Of a DNA stretch of 64,000 nt, positions 60,402 to 64,000 are shown piece by piece; the first letter of the stretch is position 1; every line of letters starts with the position of its first letter. The translations under genes were made by a program, and so were the position numbers. The notes beneath the pieces are model-generated. The model saw nothing but the letters and a program-made list of their open reading frames with translations. It was not told where the DNA came from and ran no database searches. The stretch comes from Staphylococcus warneri (GTDB lineage Bacteria > Bacillota > Bacilli > Staphylococcales > Staphylococcaceae), in contig NZ_LR134269.1 in the NCBI RefSeq assembly GCF_900636385.1, positions 1,798,001 through 1,862,000 on the forward strand, read 5' to 3'.

Positions 60402-60782
60402 ATGTTATATCGATTTTCTCATAAGACTGGAAGCTACGGTGTATCAATTAAAGAAGATAACGGTGACGACGTTTTAGTTCAAGTAGAACAAGTGATCAAA
60501 CACCCTAAACAAGGAGATTTACACAATCCTAATGAATCGACAGGTGTATTTTTCCATGAACGCAAAGCATTAAGCCATTATGAAAAACGATACGCTAAGC
60601 GTTCACAATTACGTGATTTTAATGTCGAAAAAATGTCATATGAAGATTCTCTTCAACAAGCCATCACAAATTTAGAGGCGCAATTAAAAGAAAAAAATGA
60701 CGCACATGCAACTCGTTCATTACAAAATTTAGACCAGCTTAAAGATGATTATTCTATTCAATATAAACAAAAATTTCATTAA
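60402..60782 (+). CDS. kapB: Kinase-associated lipoprotein B (KapB) homologue
   Basis: 126 residues. The N-terminal half (about 1-72) is the small KapB barrel with TGSYGVSIKEDNGDDVLVQVEQVIKHPKQGDLHNP, and the C-terminal half is a charged helical, coiled-coil-like region. There is no lipobox here, so it is cytoplasmic despite the family name. In Bacillus KapB is linked with sporulation kinase KinB, which staphylococci lack, so the role is unknown. AAAGGAAG precedes the ATG at 60402. It lies 127 bases before mnhA, as in S. aureus. Confidence 0.82.
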   Translation: MLYRFSHKTGSYGVSIKEDNGDDVLVQVEQVIKHPKQGDLHNPNESTGVFFHERKALSHYEKRYAKRSQLRDFNVEKMSYEDSLQQAITNLEAQLKEKNDAHATRSLQNLDQLKDDYSIQYKQKFH

Positions 60783-60909
60783 AAAATGACGTGTTTCTTC
60801 TTATTTAACAGTAATAGAAATTCACTGATTTCAAGCGTTCAGACGTTTTCAGAATGATATGATTCATGTATAATGAATATCATAAACATTTTTAAAGGAG
60901 GACAATTTA

Positions 60910-63333
60910 ATGAGTTTGTTACATATTGCGGTACTATTACCGTTAATATTTGCACTCATTATTCCAATCCTATATCGCTTCTTCAAAAGAATTCACATAG
61001 GTTGGTTTGTATTACCTGTCCCCGTCGTCTTATTTATATATTTCTTATCTTTTATTACGACTACTATGTCAGGTAATACCGTAATGAAAACTTTTAAGTG
61101 GATGCCACATATCGGTATGAATTTTAACCTTTATGTTGATGGTTTAGGGTTGTTATTCAGTTTACTGATTACTGGTGTCGGCAGTTTAGTTGTCTTATAC
61201 TCCATTGGTTATTTAAACCAATCAGAACAATTAGGGAATTTTTACTGTTATTTATTACTTTTCATGGGTGCAATGTTAGGCGTTGTTCTTTCAGATAATC
61301 TTATTATCTTATATTTATTCTGGGAGTTAACTTCGTTTTCAAGTTTTTTACTTATCTCATTTTGGAGAGAGAAACAGGCTTCCCTTTATGGGGCTCAAAA
61401 GTCGTTAATCATCACAGTTTTTGGAGGACTTAGCCTTTTAGGAGGTATCATTTTACTTTCTGTTGCATCAGATTCATTTAGTTTACATTATATTATTCAA
61501 CATGTAGCAGAAATACAAAACAGTCCGTTCTTTATCCTAGCTATGATATTCATTTTAATTGGTGCTTTTACTAAATCAGCTCAAGTACCTTTTTACATAT
61601 GGTTACCGGATGCAATGGAAGCACCAACGCCTGTTAGTGCTTATTTACATTCAGCAACAATGGTTAAAGCTGGTTTATATTTAATAGCAAGAATGACACC
61701 CATTTTTGCCGTATCACAAGGTTGGATTTGGACAGTGACATTAGTTGGGCTAATCACTTTATTTTGGGCCTCTTTAAACGCTACAAAACAACAAGATTTA
61801 AAAGGCATACTAGCCTTTTCAACTGTGTCACAACTTGGAATGATTATGTCTATGTTAGGTATGGGCGCAGTTAGCTATCATTTTGAAGGTCAAGATAGTC
61901 AACTTTATGTTGCCGCCTTTACTGCAGCTGCGTTTCACTTAATTAATCATGCCACGTTTAAAGGTGCGTTATTCATGATTACTGGTGCTGTTGACCATAG
62001 TACCGGAACACGTGATATTAAGAAATTAGGTGGTTTATTAACTATTATGCCTATATCGTTCACAATCACCGTTATTACTTCATTAAGTATGGCAGGCGTA
62101 CCACCTTTTAATGGCTTTCTATCTAAAGAGAAATTCTTAGAAGCAGTCATTGAGTTAACACACGCACATGTGATGAGTCTTAATACATTAGGCGTCATCT
62201 TCCCAATACTTGCAATTGTCGGAAGTATTTTTACATTTGTCTATTCAATTAAATTTATAATGCATATATTCTTTGGAGAATATAAACCTAATCAATTACC
62301 ACAACAAGCTCATGAAGCTTCTATATTAATGCTTATTTCACCATCAATATTAGCTATATTAGTTATTATTTTGGGTTTATTCCCAGGAATATTGACACAA
62401 TCTATTATTGAACCAGCGACAACATCAATGAGTCAAACGACTCAAGTAAATGCCGAGTTCCATTTATTCCACGGTATAACACCTGCATTTATGACTACAA
62501 TTGGTATCTATATCGTCGGTATTATACTCATCATAACGTTTGCTTATTGGATTAAATTATTACAGTCACAACCTAATCAACTGACACTTAATTATTGGTA
62601 CGATCGTACTGGTAAAATAATGCCAACGTATTCTAAAAATATGACAAATAGCTATGTAACTGAATCTTCTCGAAATAATCTTGTGATTATCTTTGGTTTA
62701 TTAATTTTATTAACTACAGTTATTTTATTAAGCGTGCCATTCACAATTAATTTTAAAGATGTCAGTCACATTAGAATATTTGAAGTAGGTATTATTGTAT
62801 TGCTTGTCATTGCCTCGTTCTTAATTATCTTTGCTAAATCTCGTTTATTTAGCATTATTATGTTAAGTGCTGTCGGTTATTCTGTTTCAGTGTTGTTTAT
62901 ATTCTTTAAGGCACCTGACCTAGCGTTAACACAATTTGTCGTAGAATCAATTTCTACCGCGTTATTTTTACTATGTTTCTATTTCTTGCCTAACCTTAAC
63001 CGTTACAACGAAACACGATCATTTAAAGTTACAAATGCTTTAATTTCTGCTGGAGTTGGTCTTGTTGTTACAATCTTAGGGCTAATTGCGTATGGTAATA
63101 GACATTTCGAATCAATCACTCACTATTATCAAAATCATGTTTACGATCTTGCTTCAGGTAAAAACATGGTTAATGTTATTTTAGTGGATTTCCGTGGCAT
63201 GGATACTTTATTCGAATCATCAGTATTAGGTATCGCAGGTTTAGGTATTTATACAATGATTAAATTACGTATGAAACATCAACATCGTTCAGAAACAAGT
63301 GAGGTGAAACGTCATGAACAGACAGAAAAATGA
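60910..63333 (+). CDS. mnhA: Na+/H+ antiporter subunit A (MnhA)
   Basis: 807 residues with about 20 hydrophobic segments. The NuoL/MrpA core covers about 65-490, with the motif [16 protein letters not shown] (Glu near 140) and [34 protein letters not shown] near 222-255, which supplies the proton-path Lys and His. The C-terminal MrpA extension (about 590-790) corresponds to NuoJ-like helices. It is the largest subunit of the seven-gene Mnh1 complex, which expels Na+ in exchange for protons. AAAGGAGG precedes the ATG at 60910. It overlaps mnhB by 20 bases. Confidence 0.95.
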   Translation: MSLLHIAVLLPLIFALIIPILYRFFKRIHIGWFVLPVPVVLFIYFLSFITTTMSGNTVMKTFKWMPHIGMNFNLYVDGLGLLFSLLITGVGSLVVLYSIGYLNQSEQLGNFYCYLLLFMGAMLGVVLSDNLIILYLFWELTSFSSFLLISFWREKQASLYGAQKSLIITVFGGLSLLGGIILLSVASDSFSLHYIIQHVAEIQNSPFFILAMIFILIGAFTKSAQVPFYIWLPDAMEAPTPVSAYLHSATMVKAGLYLIARMTPIFAVSQGWIWTVTLVGLITLFWASLNATKQQDLKGILAFSTVSQLGMIMSMLGMGAVSYHFEGQDSQLYVAAFTAAAFHLINHATFKGALFMITGAVDHSTGTRDIKKLGGLLTIMPISFTITVITSLSMAGVPPFNGFLSKEKFLEAVIELTHAHVMSLNTLGVIFPILAIVGSIFTFVYSIKFIMHIFFGEYKPNQLPQQAHEASILMLISPSILAILVIILGLFPGILTQSIIEPATTSMSQTTQVNAEFHLFHGITPAFMTTIGIYIVGIILIITFAYWIKLLQSQPNQLTLNYWYDRTGKIMPTYSKNMTNSYVTESSRNNLVIIFGLLILLTTVILLSVPFTINFKDVSHIRIFEVGIIVLLVIASFLIIFAKSRLFSIIMLSAVGYSVSVLFIFFKAPDLALTQFVVESISTALFLLCFYFLPNLNRYNETRSFKVTNALISAGVGLVVTILGLIAYGNRHFESITHYYQNHVYDLASGKNMVNVILVDFRGMDTLFESSVLGIAGLGIYTMIKLRMKHQHRSETSEVKRHEQTEK

Positions 63334-63742
63334 TTTGATGTTCCAATATACAGCAGTCATCATTTTCTTCATGGTTATGATGTTCGGTTTTTCACTATTT
63401 CTAGCAGGTCACTATACACCAGGTGGCGGTTTCGTTGGAGGTTTATTATTCTCAAGCGCCTTGGTTGTGATTGCTATTGCTTTTGATATCAAGACAATGA
63501 GACGTATTTTTCCAATAGATTTTAAAATATTAATTGGTATCGGATTATTATTTTGCGTTGGTACTCCAATGGCAAGTTGGTTTATGTCCAACAACTTTTT
63601 TACACATGTCACATTTGACATACCTATTCCAATGCTAGCGCCCATGCATATGACTACCGCTGTATTCTTTGATTTCGGTGTCTTATGTGCCGTAGTTGGA
63701 ACTGTAATGACTATTATTTTATCGATTGGAGAGAACGAATAG
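63314..63742 (+). CDS. mnhB: Na+/H+ antiporter subunit B (MnhB)
   Basis: 142 residues with four helices and the MnhB-domain motif [21 protein letters not shown] near residues 31-51. GAGGTG is 7-8 bases upstream of the ATG at 63314, inside the end of mnhA, so the genes are translationally coupled. Its TAG stop shares a base with the GTG start of mnhC (TAGTG). Confidence 0.94.
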   Translation: MNRQKNDLMFQYTAVIIFFMVMMFGFSLFLAGHYTPGGGFVGGLLFSSALVVIAIAFDIKTMRRIFPIDFKILIGIGLLFCVGTPMASWFMSNNFFTHVTFDIPIPMLAPMHMTTAVFFDFGVLCAVVGTVMTIILSIGENE

Positions 63743-64000
63743 TGGAAATTATAATGATATTTGTTAGTGGTATCCTCACAGCAATCAGCGTCTATCTCGT
63801 TTTGTCTAAGAGTTTGATACGAATCATTATGGGGACGACACTACTAACACACGCAGCAAATTTATTTCTAATAACTATGGGCGGATTAAAACATGGCAAA
63901 GCACCTATTTATGAAAAAGGTACGCAAAGCTATGTTGATCCAATTCCACAAGCACTGATATTAACAGCCATCGTTATCGCTTTTGCTACTACTGCTTTCT
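63742..64000 (+). CDS. mnhC: Na+/H+ antiporter subunit C (MnhC), cut by the window end
   Basis: The GTG at 63742 overlaps the mnhB stop and opens a frame of 86 codons that runs off the window. The product is NuoK-like: a first helix from [19 protein letters not shown], a second near [20 protein letters not shown], a loop with [19 protein letters not shown], and the start of the third helix. The last motif, [14 protein letters not shown], is characteristic of MnhC/MrpC. GGAG lies about 9-12 bases upstream of GTG. Confidence 0.93.
   Translation, partial: MEIIMIFVSGILTAISVYLVLSKSLIRIIMGTTLLTHAANLFLITMGGLKHGKAPIYEKGTQSYVDPIPQALILTAIVIAFATTAF

Overview
The window is a stretch of low-GC Firmicute chromosome that I read as core genome of a Staphylococcus. 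The gene set and its order follow the conserved staphylococcal neighbourhood: mnhABC, kapB, ppiB, rocD-gudB, glpQ, argGH, pgi, spsA-spsB, addAB, cdr, sufT, clpB, fabHF, opp3BCDFA, trpS, spx, mecA, coiA-pepF, yjbH, relQ-nadK, cpaA and fabI. The sRNA RsaE lies at its usual place between pepF and yjbH. A tandem second glpQ-like gene, which I do not expect in S. aureus, points to a non-aureus (probably coagulase-negative) species, but I cannot name the species from sequence alone. There is no prophage, insertion sequence, CRISPR array, tRNA, rRNA or genomic island. Almost every base is explained by conserved genes, so I do not claim a new biological system.

Layout. Positions 1-4704 hold the tail of an LtaA-like transporter, yjcG, an esterase, an AGCS amino-acid/Na+ symporter and an AI-2E-family membrane protein. 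Positions 4744-11662, all on the minus strand, hold fabI and a probable six-gene operon (UPF0738, relQ, nadK, rluD-like, mgtE, cpaA) that joins alarmone synthesis and NADP supply with Mg2+ and cation/proton transport. Positions 11896-18418 hold yjbK, truncated haemoglobin, yjbH, RsaE, pepF, coiA, mecA and spx, a redox and proteolysis-adaptor neighbourhood. Positions 18705-25442 hold trpS and the Opp3 oligopeptide importer. Positions 25650-28769 hold a DUF3899 protein, fabF, fabH and yjzD. Positions 28949-38378 hold clpB, an OatA-like acyltransferase, sufT, a HAD phosphatase, CoA-disulfide reductase, yisL and a yisK-like FAH-family enzyme. Positions 38512-47601 hold addA-addB, a STAR-like repeat, spsB, the degenerate spsA and a TVP38/DedA-type protein. 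Positions 47822-57314 hold pgi, argGH, two glpQ-like genes, a TfoX-N protein, gudB and rocD. Positions 57693-64000 hold an old-yellow-enzyme homologue, an S1-domain protein, ppiB, kapB and the start of the Mnh Na+/H+ antiporter operon, cut by the window edge in mnhC.

Regulation is unusually readable. FapR-like palindromes precede both fabI and fabHF, so elongation and condensation steps of fatty-acid synthesis appear to be co-regulated. A triple CtsR heptad follows the clpB promoter. A full-consensus CcpA cre site overlaps the predicted gudB start point, with a weaker one upstream of rocD. CodY-like sites lie just downstream of the predicted opp3 and argG promoters. Several starts are TTG or GTG, or were moved downstream because of a clear Shine-Dalgarno sequence (mgtE, spx, sufT, addB, yjbI, argH, oppD).

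The points most worth a second look are the duplicated, differently localised GlpQ pair with a 51-base identical tract, the catalytically degenerate SpsA, the GC-rich STAR-like element between addB and spsB, and a pair of matching inverted repeats in the long region upstream of the OatA-like gene.
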